This document shows positions 34,193-53,602 of a stretch of 64,000 nt of DNA, piece by piece. The notes under the pieces were generated by a model. That model was not told the DNA's origin. It made no database searches and saw only the letters and a program-made list of their open reading frames with translations. The translations under genes and the position numbers were made by a program. The stretch comes from Porodaedalea pini. Taxonomy: Eukaryota; Basidiomycota; Agaricomycetes; Hymenochaetales; Hymenochaetaceae. The stretch's first letter is position 1. Every line of letters starts with the position of its first letter. The DNA is taken from contig NBAY01000013.1 in assembly GCA_002794775.1 (NCBI GenBank), positions 372,001-436,000 on the forward strand. The letters run 5' to 3'.

Positions 34193-35019
34193 GTTGATAC
34201 TGGAGGCGGGTTGGTATCTAATTTGTCGGCTCGTGGTCCAGCTGAGAGTAAGACGAGCAGCAGGTGTAGTAGCAGAGACTCGATGCAGCGTGTTCTGCAA
34301 GAGCGGTAGAGACAACCGGCGCGTATGGGATAAAAAAGAAATAGCAGGAGATGGTGGTGGTGCAAGACAGGCCGTGCGGGACAATCTCATGCAAGAAGGG
34401 GGGCAGCTTATGTACCCCAATCGCAGAAGCGAGACTTCTGGAGGTCGAGGTGTTGGTCTTGGACAAGATATGGAAATATGGCGACACATATGGAGTGACG
34501 CCGTCTTTTGCCGCTTACTCATTGCACGGCCCGCTCCAACTCGACTTCAGGGCCATTTCCTGAACGAGTTCGAGGGCGCGAATGGAGGTGCAGGTCGGAG
34601 GAACGTGGCTCTGCTTAGCCAGCCCAGCCAGAGCGATGAGTGAAGAAGACGCCCGATTAGTTATTAATATTAGACTTTGCTACACGTTCCGCTTGTCCCA
34701 GCCGCGTGCGAGATCCGATTGGTCTGCACAACATGGGTCAACACCCTCACGATCCGCCGGCGTAAGCATTCCATGTCCAGACCCGTACGAGTGCATCCCT
34801 AAAACCCTAACTACTCACGAGGCCACAGCTGATTCAAAAAATTGTATGTCCTTCCTGAAAGTAGCACTACTATTGACGTACACACTGTCGAAGTGGAAAA
34901 CAAACGGATAATTCCCACATCCAATATCACTGCGGACGTAGTACACCACGTTTTGCACCCAGAAAGATGTCCTTAGAATTTCTGTCAGAACATTAGAAGC
35001 AGAACCTCACACCCTTGAA
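34193..35019. other. Intergenic region with telomere-like motif
   Basis: This 827-base spacer lies between the GDPD start and the 3' end of the arrestin-like gene, both minus. It should hold the GDPD promoter and 5' leader. A 150-codon open frame on the plus strand (34191-34643) has no recognisable features. CCCTAAAACCCTAAC at 34797-34811 is noted separately. Confidence 0.5.
34797..34811. promoter_or_regulatory. Telobox-like motif CCCTAAAACCCTAAC
   Basis: Two CCCTAA units separated by two bases resemble an interstitial telomere repeat or telobox. Such boxes occur in promoters of growth genes in plants and are bound by TRF-like Myb proteins. Chance is possible at this length. Confidence 0.3.
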
Positions 35020-36727
35020 CTATCGCACGCTGCTGTATCTCTGACCGTCGTATGTCAACTCCGGAGGCTCGTGTTCGTCCAGAGCAGGGTCGCTAGAGTC
35101 TGAGTACCCTGCGACGCCAACGTCGGGTCCAAAATCGTCAGCGGACCATGGGTCGGTTGTCAATTTAATCGGAACGACAAGCCGGACGTCTGAGAAAGGG
35201 GACTTTGCAGGATCCGGAGGGTTCATAGACAGAACAACGAAATCCTGCGAAACAAGCGGATAAATAGTTGGAAAGGAAAACCCCAAGGCAGGTCCTATTC
35301 ACCTTTACGTGCAAGCCGCTTGCTTTGAAGCCTGCGATTTTAACACTCCTGTCCACTCTGATTTCGCCGTACCAAGCCACCCAGTCTTGACCACCTCCAA
35401 GACCTGCACGCGCCGCATCAGCACCATAACGTCTGAACACGCCTTCGCCAATCTGTATCTGGAGAGTTTGACACTTAGCCCCTGTCGGAGTGACTCGGAA
35501 AGGCTCTAAGGCGGGCTTACCGTCTTCCAGATGTCAGTGTTGTTCCCACGAACGGGCGTCGTACGTTTCGTAATGCTCCGTACATCTACGGTGGTCTGAC
35601 GCAGGAGTTGAATACGAGTTACACCGGACCTTGAACCGTCCAAATCATTGTTCTGGTCCGAGGGACTTCTCGGAATGCGCGAGACAGCCGGAGCATAGGG
35701 GAGATAAGATGCAAGGGAGAAGGCAGATGATGTGAGGAACAGATGGAAAGGTATTGTGTCCGTCATACAGTATACATGCAACATAGGGAGATATAACTGA
35801 ACCAAAGGACGCTAAGTAAAATAAAGAGCAGAGTTATAGTCACCTACTTTAACATCGATATTGTCACCTCGAGGAGCCTTCGTCTTGATTGTTGCCTGAT
35901 GAAGAGCCCAGTCCTCATTGTGTATGGAAGAGGGATGCGTAAAGTTGGTCGTTAAGGATGAAGGTAGCGGAAGTGCCGGGCGGGATCGTGGACGAACGTA
36001 AATAGGTGTCGTTACAGTTCTGCCGGGCATCTTATTAATAATGGACTCGATTAAATTAAGTAGAAAAGGACATACGTGTTCGCGAGTCCAAACAAGCTGA
36101 CTTTTCGTCTTGTTACTGTCGCTGAGACTTCATAGTCGATATTCGCCGTGAATCCGGGAACGCCGGAAAGGTGCGCTTCGTAGGATGGCGGCCTACGTGG
36201 CACGTTAATAATGAACAACATATTCAAGCATATATGCGTACAAAGGGAACGTCGCCTTTCCGTCCGTGAATGTCGATGGCAGGGTGAGAATGAAGGGGAG
36301 TGATTCCGGACACAATCGGTTCGAAGTATCTCGATTCCAAAGATTCTTGACGTCAAGACATAACGAAGAGGTGTTAGTTCCACCCTCAGCGATTTCCTTC
36401 AGCCTCAACGAACCCTCAATCTATGTGTGATAGAATCACTAAGCATTTTATTTCGAGCATTTATTAAAAATAGATGCACACCTTGACGTCGACACTCAGA
36501 ATTGAATCGACATTCTTGAGCTCTACCGTGCCCTCGACGAGTCCGCCCCGGCCATATTCGGGAAGGATAGCGTCTTCGCGCTGGCCAATTAGTCGTAGCA
36601 CGACGCCGCCGCTCCGTGAGTTCTTTACAAAGTCCCCTTGGGGCCTGCGAGAGTGCAGCCTCTGTGCGAGCAGCCGCTCGGTGTCCCGCGGCTCATAATG
36701 GTAAGAGGGGAGACTTGCAGTCGACAT
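35020..36727 (-). CDS. Arrestin-like protein
   Basis: Fungal alpha-arrestin-type adaptors link membrane cargo to ubiquitin ligases. The start chosen is MSTASLPSYHYEPRDTERLL (CAT 36725-36727); an in-frame Met nine codons upstream is possible. The arrestin N domain shows GVVLRLIGQREDAILPEYGR and GLVEGTVELKNVDSILSVDV, then LPFILTLPSTFTDGKATFPL (the conserved PF.L.LP pattern) and GFTANIDYEVSATVTRRKV. The C domain has LYLPMLHVYCMTDTIPFHLF, GVTRIQLLRQTTVDV and GFKASGLHVKDFVVLSM, ending ELTYDGQRYSSVR. No PPxY motif is seen in the parts translated, so Nedd4/Rsp5 binding is unproven. About eight exons. No partner genes nearby. Confidence 0.82.
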
Positions 36728-37478
36728 CGTCGTCCAGGTCGCCTCGTATGGCAAGCAGAGCTATAAGGGAGGAGATGGTAGTAGTGCGCAAAAGACCCGC
36801 ACGTTCTTCGGAAACGTGCAGAGTCGCACAGCAAACGAACACCGCGTTATGTGTTGGAGCATATGCACCATCTCTCAGGTCGGCGTGGAGGTTGCCAGAG
36901 CGCATGGGTGCAGGACCTTCGGACTTCGACGCCGGGCCTATAATAGCCCTCTTCGTCATGTCTGTGGGGAAAATCTGCCCTTCCGACCAGCACAGTAGCC
37001 AGGATCGCGCTGCTGCGGCGCGTTCGTGGGTGCATTGCAGTTTATTTCCGGCGCAGAAGCATTCTGAGGAGAGTTGGAACCTGGAACTTGTGGAAGCTCA
37101 TAGGAGAGTTGGACAGAATTGCGGATGGATCGGACAGTCGGCCGAATAAATGCAACATCAAACAGAGAATAGAAATAATCTGCCGCTAGCGTTCTCTCGA
37201 TTCTCTGAACTCTAAGACATATTCACAACGAACACAAAATCCAACATTAAAAGGCAGAAAAGGCAGAAAATACAGCCATACAGATGACTTGTAAACATTA
37301 GATCTTCACTGAAGTACCTCAGCCACAATATTAGTTCGCAATCAAGGCGGAATCGGAATGATTCAATGTCCAACGTCCCTAAAAATATGTCATGAGAGTT
37401 CGCAGAAAACTACATAGCTTAAACATCAATGCTGACGCACGTTGAGCGCAGAGTCCGCTCCACTGAGCTGGATTAACT
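36728..37478. other. Intergenic region
   Basis: This 751-base spacer between two minus-strand genes should hold the arrestin-like promoter and the acyltransferase 3' UTR (AT-rich near 37150-37400). An open frame of 177 codons spans 36616-37149 on the plus strand, but its first part is antisense to the arrestin exon and the rest shows no features. No gene called. Confidence 0.5.
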
Positions 37479-38671
37479 TCAAGCGCTTCGTGCAGCGTCC
37501 GTAGGTGTCTCTGGCCTGTCGACAAGCACCATCCCATCATCCGACTCCGTTTCTGGTCCTTTGTCGCTGCCATTTCGTCTGGGCTGCTGCGATGTTGATG
37601 TATCGACTGCAAGAGCCGGTACGGATTCGTGGCTACTTTCCTCCGCACGACTCGGAGTCGGCAAATCAAGTGGGCTGGGCGAAGTAGTCTCTTGTACACG
37701 CTCAGACGCTTCAACTGTGGGCTTTGTCTCCTCTGCGGAAGGTGCCGTTTCTACGACATCACCGGAGATCTCGTGAAGCGCTTCGAGCATCTGAGCTCTC
37801 ACCGAAGCCGCTAGTTCTCCCACATCGGATGCCGACAGACCGACGGTTGGTATTGGTGGGAGTACTGTAGAAAGTCAATATCAGAGCTGAGAAGAAAATG
37901 TAAAAGTACGCACCTTTGACTTTTAATTTCCCGCTCTCGAATGTACCCTCGTGATACAGCCGCCAGTAATTCTCGCAAACGACCGGAGTGATTGGTACGC
38001 CGGCTTGGATGGCAAGATGGAAAGCTCCCTTCTTGAATGGTAGCATGTCAGATTTCTCGGTGAGAGTACGAGTGCCCTCGGGGAACACCCATATAGATGT
38101 TTTGCGAGCCTTCATCGTTTGACCCGCGGCCGCTACAGACTTGATCGCACTCGCGTTGTTCTTGCGGTCGATAAAAACGGCACCAGATAAAGTCATGAAC
38201 TGTCCCAACAGAGGCATCCATTGTAACTCTTTCTTAGAGGTCATGGACGATTGCTTTGGAAGGATCCTGCAAATAAAACGGGAGTAAGTGGTCGTGAAGC
38301 GTAACATGAGCTAAATGTGCATACCGTCCGACATAAAGTATATCAAGCATGCTTTGGTGGTTCCCAACGATCACAGCAGGCCTGGCCGATAAGTGCTCTT
38401 CGCCCTCGACCTCAACGTATATCCCCAGCAATCGGCTCGCAAGGTTGTAGAAACTGCGTGCGACGACCCAGTTGATGTCAAAGCGCCTCCCAATCAGAGT
38501 CATTCCGATCGACGCAAACACACCCCAGACGGAGCAGATGCCCATCGTCGAAAGATAGAGCCCCAGTCGGACATAATAACGCGCCAGTGGGGAAGCATTA
38601 CTCGCGGTGTGCAGTAGAAAAACAGGAAGAGAAAGGTATGCAAGAGGCTTCACGAGGTTGAGCAGCGACAT
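37479..38671 (-). CDS. SLC1: 1-acyl-sn-glycerol-3-phosphate acyltransferase
   Basis: This enzyme acylates lysophosphatidic acid to phosphatidic acid in phospholipid synthesis at the ER. The start (CAT 38669-38671) gives MSLLNLVKPLAYLSLPVFLL, a membrane anchor, followed by another hydrophobic stretch (YLSTMGICSVWGVFASIGM). The PlsC motifs are all present: NHQSMLD (motif I, NHx4D), then GAVFIDRKN (motif II), WVFPEGTRT (motif III) and GVPITPVVC (motif IV). After the domain comes an unusually long acidic Ser/Thr/Pro tail of about 110 residues ending PETPTDAARSA. Yeast Slc1 lacks a tail of this kind. Three to four exons. It is divergent from NOP14 with only 244 bases between the starts, so promoters are probably shared. 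Confidence 0.92.
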
Positions 38672-38915
38672 CGGCGTCGCTTGCAGCCTTGAGTTATTCG
38701 TCGCTGCGGTCGTCGTCGTAGCAGAACAGCGTGCACGACGCACAGCGAGCGTGTGTCGACAAGGGCTGCCAGAGCCTGACTGACCGGAAACACGCGGATC
38801 GCAACGCAAATCCTGAGCTCGCCAAAAAGGAAACTCACTCAAAACTTCTTGCACCTGAATTCCCTGAAGTCTGCAATTCTTTGGCAGCTGTTCCTGGCTC
38901 TCACCGGGCATCTAT

Positions 38916-41900
38916 ATGGCGAAGGGCTCTCAGCTTACGCAGCTCAAGTCTGCTCTTTCTCAGGCCGGACTGAATCGACAGCCACCATCGGGCAAAAAGC
39001 GAAAACATTCTGTTTCATCTCGAGAAACAGACAAGGACAAGAAGGCGCAGAAGCTCCAAGAAATTCAGCAGAAATTGAACCCATTTGATATCAAGGTCAC
39101 AAAGCTGAAGCATGATGTTGGGGGTAGAAAGTTGAAGGGTGTTACAGGACGTCCGCAAGAGAGTAAACAGGCCGGAATTGAGCAGGTTCGTCTGCTAGTT
39201 GGGCTGCAGCTTATAGTGGTGATTGAGAATTTGCCTCAGCGGAAGAAAACGCTTCTTAAGGAGTACGAAAAGCGAAATCATGCAGGAGGTATCATTGACC
39301 GACGTTTCGGTGAAAATGATCCTTCCATGACGCCCGAGGAGCGCATGCTGGAGCGGTTTACGAAAGAACGGCAGCGTGCATCCAAGGGCGTCGCCTTCAA
39401 CCTGGAAGATGAAGACGAGCTGACACATTATGGTCAAAGCTTATCTAAGATGGATGATTTCGAGGATGCTGGGCTGGGCTTGGGTGCGGACGATGATGAA
39501 TCTGATGGTGCGTTGCGCACTCGCCATTATGCTTTTACTATGCTCATGACATTAATCAGGCAAAATTGATCAGCACACTGTAAAGTCTGCACATTTTGGA
39601 GGATTTAGCGATGATGACGAGGAAGGAGAAGACGGTCAGGTGTGTAAAGTTTCTATTCTTATTTCTATTGAGCGATCATTGAGCAGGGCTTACTGTGCAG
39701 CCGCTGCGGAAGAAATCCAAGGCAGAGGTCATGGCAGAGGTTATTGCGAAGAGCAAACATCACAAGGTGATAAAACACGGTTTTCCACCGTGCTCATTCG
39801 TTCCTGACTCCTCGCTCAGTTTGAAAGACAGGCTCAGCGTCAACAAGACGCAGATACCCGTCACCAGCTTGATCAAGAACTAGATGACATTCGCGGTCTG
39901 CTCTTCGCTGAGAGCAGCGCCGATGCTGTCTCGTCGAAACTCGTGAATCAAAATAAAGACGAAGACGTAGATTATGATCAACACGTACGAGAGCTTGCAC
40001 TGGATAAACGGGCTAAGCCTAAGGATCGCACGAAAACGGATGAGGAGTTGGCTTTAGAAGCGAAGGAGGCTCTTGAAAAGGCAGAGAGAAAGCGGCAAAG
40101 ACGCATGATGGGCGAGGACGATGAGAGCAGTGATGAGGAGAAAGGTGGGAGTAGGAAGAAAGTTCGACGCGCAACCGCTGGGGATGATCCTGAGGACGAT
40201 TTCGCGGACGAAGAGGGCTTGGAGTGGGATGGCCTCGGGACAGGTTTAGAAGGAGACGCGTTGGTCAAAGAAGGATTAAAAGGCGAAGAAGAAGATAAGG
40301 AGGACTTAGAGGAAGGGGAGGACATGGCTGAGGAGGATGAAGAGGGCGACAGTTCGGATGAAAGCTCTGATGACTCGGACGACTCAGATGTCGAAACAGC
40401 TGCTCCTCGGTCAAAGCTAAGAGTAAGCACAAAAGGCAAGGAAAAGGCTGTCGAGGAAGAACTTCCTTTCACCTTCCCTTGCCCGGAAACATTCGATGGT
40501 TTTCTCGAAATCATCGAGGATGTCAACGACAACGATGTCCCTACAGTTATTCAACGTATTCGTGCGCTGTATCATCCGAGTCTCGGGCAAGACAACAAAT
40601 CCAAGCTTCAGGTGCTCCTTTGACAAACTCTTCCACGAAGAAAATCGCTAATTACCTTATTCAGGCTCTGACCGGCGTGCTAATCGACTATATTCTCCAT
40701 ATAACTTCTTTGCCTACTCCATCATTCAAGCTCCTCCCTCTCCTCTTACATCACCTCCACTCCCTGACGGAATCGTATCCGATTGAGTCAGCCGGTCATT
40801 TCGTCTCAAAACTCAAACTCATGCAAAAAAATCTTACCCGGGGACTATCAAAAGGCGCTACATCGCTAGATGCAAAAACGTGGCCAGGTCCTTCCGAACT
40901 GGCTCTACTTTGGACGATCAGTCATATATGGCCAACGAGCGACATGAACCATCCTGTTGTCTCTCCCGCCCGTCTTCTTATGGGCTCTTATATTGGGTTA
41001 GGTCGTATCAGATCACTCAGGGACATCGCTAGCGGGCTTTTCCTGTGCACTCTCTTCCTTCGCTTCGAAGAATATTCGAAGCGACTCGTACCGGAAGTCA
41101 TAGTGTTTCTTTTGAATATGGTCCTACACCTTTCTCCGCACTCCTTCAAGGATGTAAACTCTTTGCCAGGATCATTCCCTTGTCCAGACTTCAACAATGC
41201 TATATGTCGGCCGCTCCGACTGAACAAAAAGGCTGCAAAGACGTTACAGCCAGGTTCCCCTGACCTTGTAAAACTTATGGCAAACGAAGTCAACCTTACT
41301 GAGCAGGACAAGTTAGATCTGTTCGCGACGTCGTTAGACCTTATACGGAGTTTCGCAGATATGTATAAAGGTTCAGACGGGTTCATAGAGCTCTTCCAGC
41401 CTGCAGCTGCTATCTTGGATGGCATCAACATTGCAGGGGCTTCAGAACCTGTTAAGGTCCGTTATTCATTTGACAGTATATACTTCGGTGAAAGTTGACA
41501 ATTATCTCAGACGAAGCACACAAACACGATGGACACGATGAGCCGACTGCTGAAGTTTGCACAGCAGTCACGGAAACCGCTTGCATTGCAAGCTCACAAA
41601 CCGATCCCCATCGCTACCTATATTCCGAAGTTCGAGAGTAGCTCATCGAGCTATCTACGGAAGAATGATCCGGACCACGAGCGTGCGGCAGCGTCAAAGC
41701 TTCGTTATCAATACAAGCAGGAGCGTAAGGGCGCGATTCGCGAGCTCCGCAAGGATGCACGATTCCTGTCTTCTGTGAAGCAAAAGGAGCAGCAGGAGAA
41801 GGATCGAGCATACGCAGACAGGATGAACAAAGTCTTCTCATCGTTAGAGAGTGAGAGGGCGGAGCAGAAGAAGATGAACAAGGAGAAGGCGAGGGAGAAA

Positions 41901-41921
41901 AGGCGTGCGGGGAGGAAATAA
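38916..41921 (+). CDS. NOP14: Nucleolar complex protein 14
   Basis: Nop14 is a U3 snoRNP/90S pre-ribosome factor required for 18S rRNA maturation and 40S assembly. The start gives MAKGSQLTQLKSALSQAGLN, then LNPFDIKVTKLKHDVGGRKL and RKKTLLKEYEKRNHAGGIID, and RRFGENDPSMTPEERMLERF, all hallmarks of the family. DVDYDQHVRELALDKRAKPK follows, then a very acidic middle (near 40100-40400). LPFTFPCPETFDGFLEII begins the conserved C-terminal part, which includes WPTSDMNHPVVSPARLLMGSY. The C-terminus is basic (EKAREKRRAGRK) with stop at 41919-41921. About seven exons. It is divergent from the acyltransferase gene and followed closely by the ATR-like gene. Confidence 0.94.
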
Positions 41922-42049
41922 TGTATCTACTCTTCGATGCTTTCTGCACCTTCGCTTTCTTTTTAGGCTTACTTTCCGACCTTCCTTAAATGATTTGTAA
42001 CATCTAATAGAGACTCTGGATGGTATTGCTATGCTTTAGGGCAGGCTAT

Positions 42050-50650
<8,601 letters not shown>

Positions 50651-50758
50651 TGTAGTCGTCTTTCCGTACTGTTACTAGTACTTACATCTTATTGTATCGC
50701 TAATGGAATGCATCGTTACAACACCATACGCGTTATTACAGAAGTTGACGATCCCGCC

Positions 50759-51695
50759 TTACCCCTCCAGCTGCTTCTTCAGATTTTCTAATAAATTCTC
50801 TTTCTCAATGAGAATGGCCCTCCACTTGTCCTGTTCAGCGATCACTTCCTTCCGCGCCTTCTCCAGACGCTCCGCCTCCTCCTGCACCATAGCCTGAGTA
50901 AACTCGGGCGTTCCACCAGCCTTCGCATCCCTTATAGATTCAGGATGTGCAACGTTGAACGGCACTGGACGCTGCTTTATTTTCGGAAGCGGTGTGGGTG
51001 GGTGAGCCATTAGGATGTTGAGGAAGGACTGGAAGGGGTCGTTGAAAACGACTTCGTCATACTGCCAAGAATGAACTGGCCCGGCTTTTGCTGCGACTTC
51101 CGGGGGCGGTATCTCTGGTTCTCCACTTCCAGTGGCAGTCCAGGGATGCAGCTTTAGATGATGATACAGTAAATATTGCTTTTCGCCCGCTTCTGGTACA
51201 AAATTGATTCGAATTTGAATCTCAAATTCTCCCCAGCTTCGAAAACGGTGAGCAGATATGATAGATCCAGAATAACAGAAGGGACATACCCGGTTTCAGT
51301 CACCTCGAATGGCGGCTTGTCAATGACTACACGAAGGTTTAGTAGCTGCCGTTAAAAGACGCGTCCATTGGGCTCACCTCTAGAAGGATTTGGATATGTT
51401 TCATGCAGCTTGAAGGTGACGCGTTTGATGAAGTAACTAATGTCATCTGCCCCGCCTACGATATCTGAGCCAGACGCCGAGGCAGCGCTGCGTACGGCGA
51501 CGGTCCATCGGTGTGTGTGGTCTGCTTGCGTGCCAGTGAAAGCAGCGCGCTCTTCTGGAGTAAGGACGACTGCAGTATTCCCGACGATAATGGGTCGATG
51601 TATGCTCAGGCCCTTTGCACACCGTCAGTGATGTATTGGAGGATCGTGCCATTGTTTTTACGACGCACCCTGACACGAACGCGTTCGTTAGACAT
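50759..51695 (-). CDS. YAF9: YEATS-domain protein Yaf9
   Basis: Yaf9 (GAS41/YEATS4) is a shared subunit of the NuA4 acetyltransferase and SWR1 remodeller that reads acylated histone H3. The start (CAT 51693-51695) gives MSNERVRVR, spliced to GLSIHRPIIVGNTAVVLTPE. The YEATS domain continues with DHTHRWTVAVRSAA, DISYFIKRVTFKLHETYPNP and PPFEVTETGWGEFEIQIRI. NFVPEAGEKQYLLYHHLKLH then completes the fold. The C-terminal part has VHSWQYDEVVFNDPFQSFLN and a predicted coiled coil (QEEAERLEKARKEVIAEQDK) ending LENLKKQLEG, which in Yaf9 mediates complex binding. The HTHRW and GWGEF motifs line the acyl-lysine pocket. Four or five exons; it converges on the ATR-like gene with a 108-base gap. Confidence 0.92.
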
Positions 51696-51813
51696 TCCAG
51701 TGGACGCGGCAGATTCAGGACTGAAGTCGCGGTTCGGGACAAGCCGGAGATCGACTGAATATCACCACTTTACTCTGTTCATTACTTTCCACATCCAACG
51801 TCTGTTCACTGCC

Positions 51814-52248
51814 ATGGACTACCTCGTCAAGAGTATGCATACTTGCAAACTTATGTCTACCGATGAAGGATCATATTAACTGTTTTTTCCAGTCCAAAAC
51901 AAGGTGCAGGAGAAGCAGAGATACTACCAGGTGCGCACTTGCGACCAGGGACTGGCCTACGCGTTGCGTACTAAATCTGATTTCACAGAACGACCTTAGG
52001 CCCCTCTACTGGCGTTCGCCTCGTTCCAAGCTCTACCTTAGTGCGTTGCTCATTGCTCGTTGCTCATTCATGACTCAACAGCTAAGATAACATTTTCTGA
52101 CCGCAGACCTGTGGTTCACGGGACTGGGCGTTGGGCTTGCTGGTGTTGGATACGGCGCGTTTCAGATGATCAAGGTACGTATTTTATAAAGACGGTAGGA
52201 ATACTCTGCTCATGTGCTGTCATTCAGGGCAAGCCCACCGAAGCGTAA
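51814..52248 (+). CDS. COX7: Cytochrome c oxidase subunit 7
   Basis: This is a small inner-membrane subunit of complex IV. Five exons fit in phase: 51814-51832, 51893-51930, 51989-52040, 52107-52174 and 52228-52248, giving 65 residues, close to the 60 of yeast Cox7. The product starts MDYLVKIQNKVQEKQRYYQN, has the conserved DLRPLYWRSPRSKLYL before the membrane helix LWFTGLGVGLAGVGYGAFQM, and ends IKGKPTEA. The W-R-x-P-R-S-x-x-Y-L motif followed by one helix is the family signature. It was pieced together from very short exons. It is divergent from YAF9, whose start is about 120 bases away, and lies 374 bases before COA3. Confidence 0.9.
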
Positions 52249-52622
52249 GGAAGGGGTCCGTATTTGGCTGAATCCCCCCTACAACAATGATGCCAACTCG
52301 CTAGACGTGTCCTCGCAATAAACATTCCACCTTGCATGTTTCCATAAGTGCACTACGTTCGAGTTGTTTTAGGGATGATTGGCCTCGCTGGAATTGGACG
52401 CGAGTTACATGTCCAGCTGTGTTCGAGTAAACTTCCTCAACTAAGACCTAAATGTCGGAAACCCCCCGCAAAAAGAGATATTATACTTGTACAACTCGTC
52501 TGAACCACTATGTTTGAGGGCCGATCCATGAATTTGTTTATTATTTGTTTATTCTGTGGAAATGCTGCCAGGAACGTGACTGACGCGCGAGCAGAGAGAA
52601 CTGTGCTTCATCCCAAACCGTC
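52249..52622. other. Intergenic region between COX7 and COA3
   Basis: This 374-base spacer holds the COX7 3' UTR and COA3 promoter. I see no gene or repeat. Confidence 0.5.
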
Positions 52623-53199
52623 ATGTCCGGCTACTGGGTATCTCGCAGAGAAGTAGACAAGCAATACCGTCCAAAAGGCTATGTTAGTTTACTCTTCTAT
52701 CAATGATCAACTACTCTCCTGATGGCACTTGCGAACATAGGGTCTCTCACCAGGTCTGCAACGCGCACGCGCCCCGTTCCGCACGCGAAACGCAATTACG
52801 GGCATCGCAATCGGCGCGTTCGTCGTCGGCGTGTGGGCGTACTCCATCAGCGCAGTGAAGCAGGATACGTTCGAGGACCTGGACGAAGAGGCGAAGGAGC
52901 TCCTCGCTGCGCGCATGGCTGACGAGAGGATCAAAGCGGCGGCGACGACGACTTCCTCCGAGTCTGCGAAATCGAGTTCGAATCCTACACCAGGAGGGCA
53001 GGCATTATCGAGTGCATCAGCAACTGTACCTTCCCCACCCGGCCCTACGAGTAATTCACACCCGCATGGAGTGCTGGCGTCGCAGCTTCACAGACACTTC
53101 CCGAGTGTCTTGGACCCAGCCTCAAGGACGTTAGTATGGGGAGCGCCTCCTGTGGATCGAATAGGTCGTTTGGGAGACAAAAATGACAGGCCAACATAA
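52623..53199 (+). CDS. COA3: Cytochrome c oxidase assembly factor 3
   Basis: Coa3 is an inner-membrane factor that binds newly made Cox1 with Cox14 and links its translation to complex IV assembly. Exon 1 (52623-52682) encodes MSGYWVSRREVDKQYRPKGY. Exon 2 (52741-53199) begins GLSPGLQRARAPFRTRNAIT and continues with the membrane helix GIAIGAFVVGVWAYSISAVK, then QDTFEDLDEEAKELLAAR. The block from SPGL through DLDEEA is the conserved Coa3 core. A longer Ser/Thr/Pro-rich C-terminus ends GAPPVDRIGRLGDKNDRPT. The total is 172 residues, longer than yeast Coa3 (85). No classical presequence, as usual for Coa3. It lies directly downstream of COX7 on the same strand. Confidence 0.92.
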
Positions 53200-53602
53200 C
53201 CGTTACCATTTCTCTTGCGAGTACGTTCCTCCGGCTTCTGCGATGTACGGATTTTTATGATGTCTTGAAATAATCCGCACTTTCCATAATACAGTTTGTG
53301 TAGAAGACTATCACTTCCAAAATCCAGTGACACTATACAAGGATACCAGGAAAACAAATGGACAGCAAGGCAAGTAGATAAGCGGCGTAGTAGATCATTT
53401 TTATATCGACAATCGAGATCTGAGCGATGAAGCTGGACGGAAACCTCATGCAAAATCCTACATCCCAGCGCCTGTCGGTTGTCCATACAAAGCGTATAAC
53501 CATCTGGCACAATTCTTAATAAGCCGTACGCGAGGAACGACCTCATTCCGCTATCAGACGAATCGCAGCGTTTAAGTGCTATCTCGGTTAAATGAAGCAC
53601 TT
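53200..53602. other. Convergent intergenic region
   Basis: This 403-base region separates the convergent 3' ends of COA3 and the RNase III gene. An open frame on the minus strand (53088-53606) is partly antisense to COA3 and shows no features. No gene called. Confidence 0.5.

Noticed and set aside
34797..34811. Telomere or chromosome end
   Set aside because: Only two imperfect units, with ordinary single-copy genes on both sides.
36616..37149. 177-codon plus-strand frame
   Set aside because: Partly antisense to the arrestin-like first exon, Ser/Arg/Ala-rich, and no domain or splice support.
39978..40532. 184-codon Ser-rich minus-strand frame
   Set aside because: It is the complement of the acidic region of NOP14 (Asp/Glu codons read as Ser/Leu).
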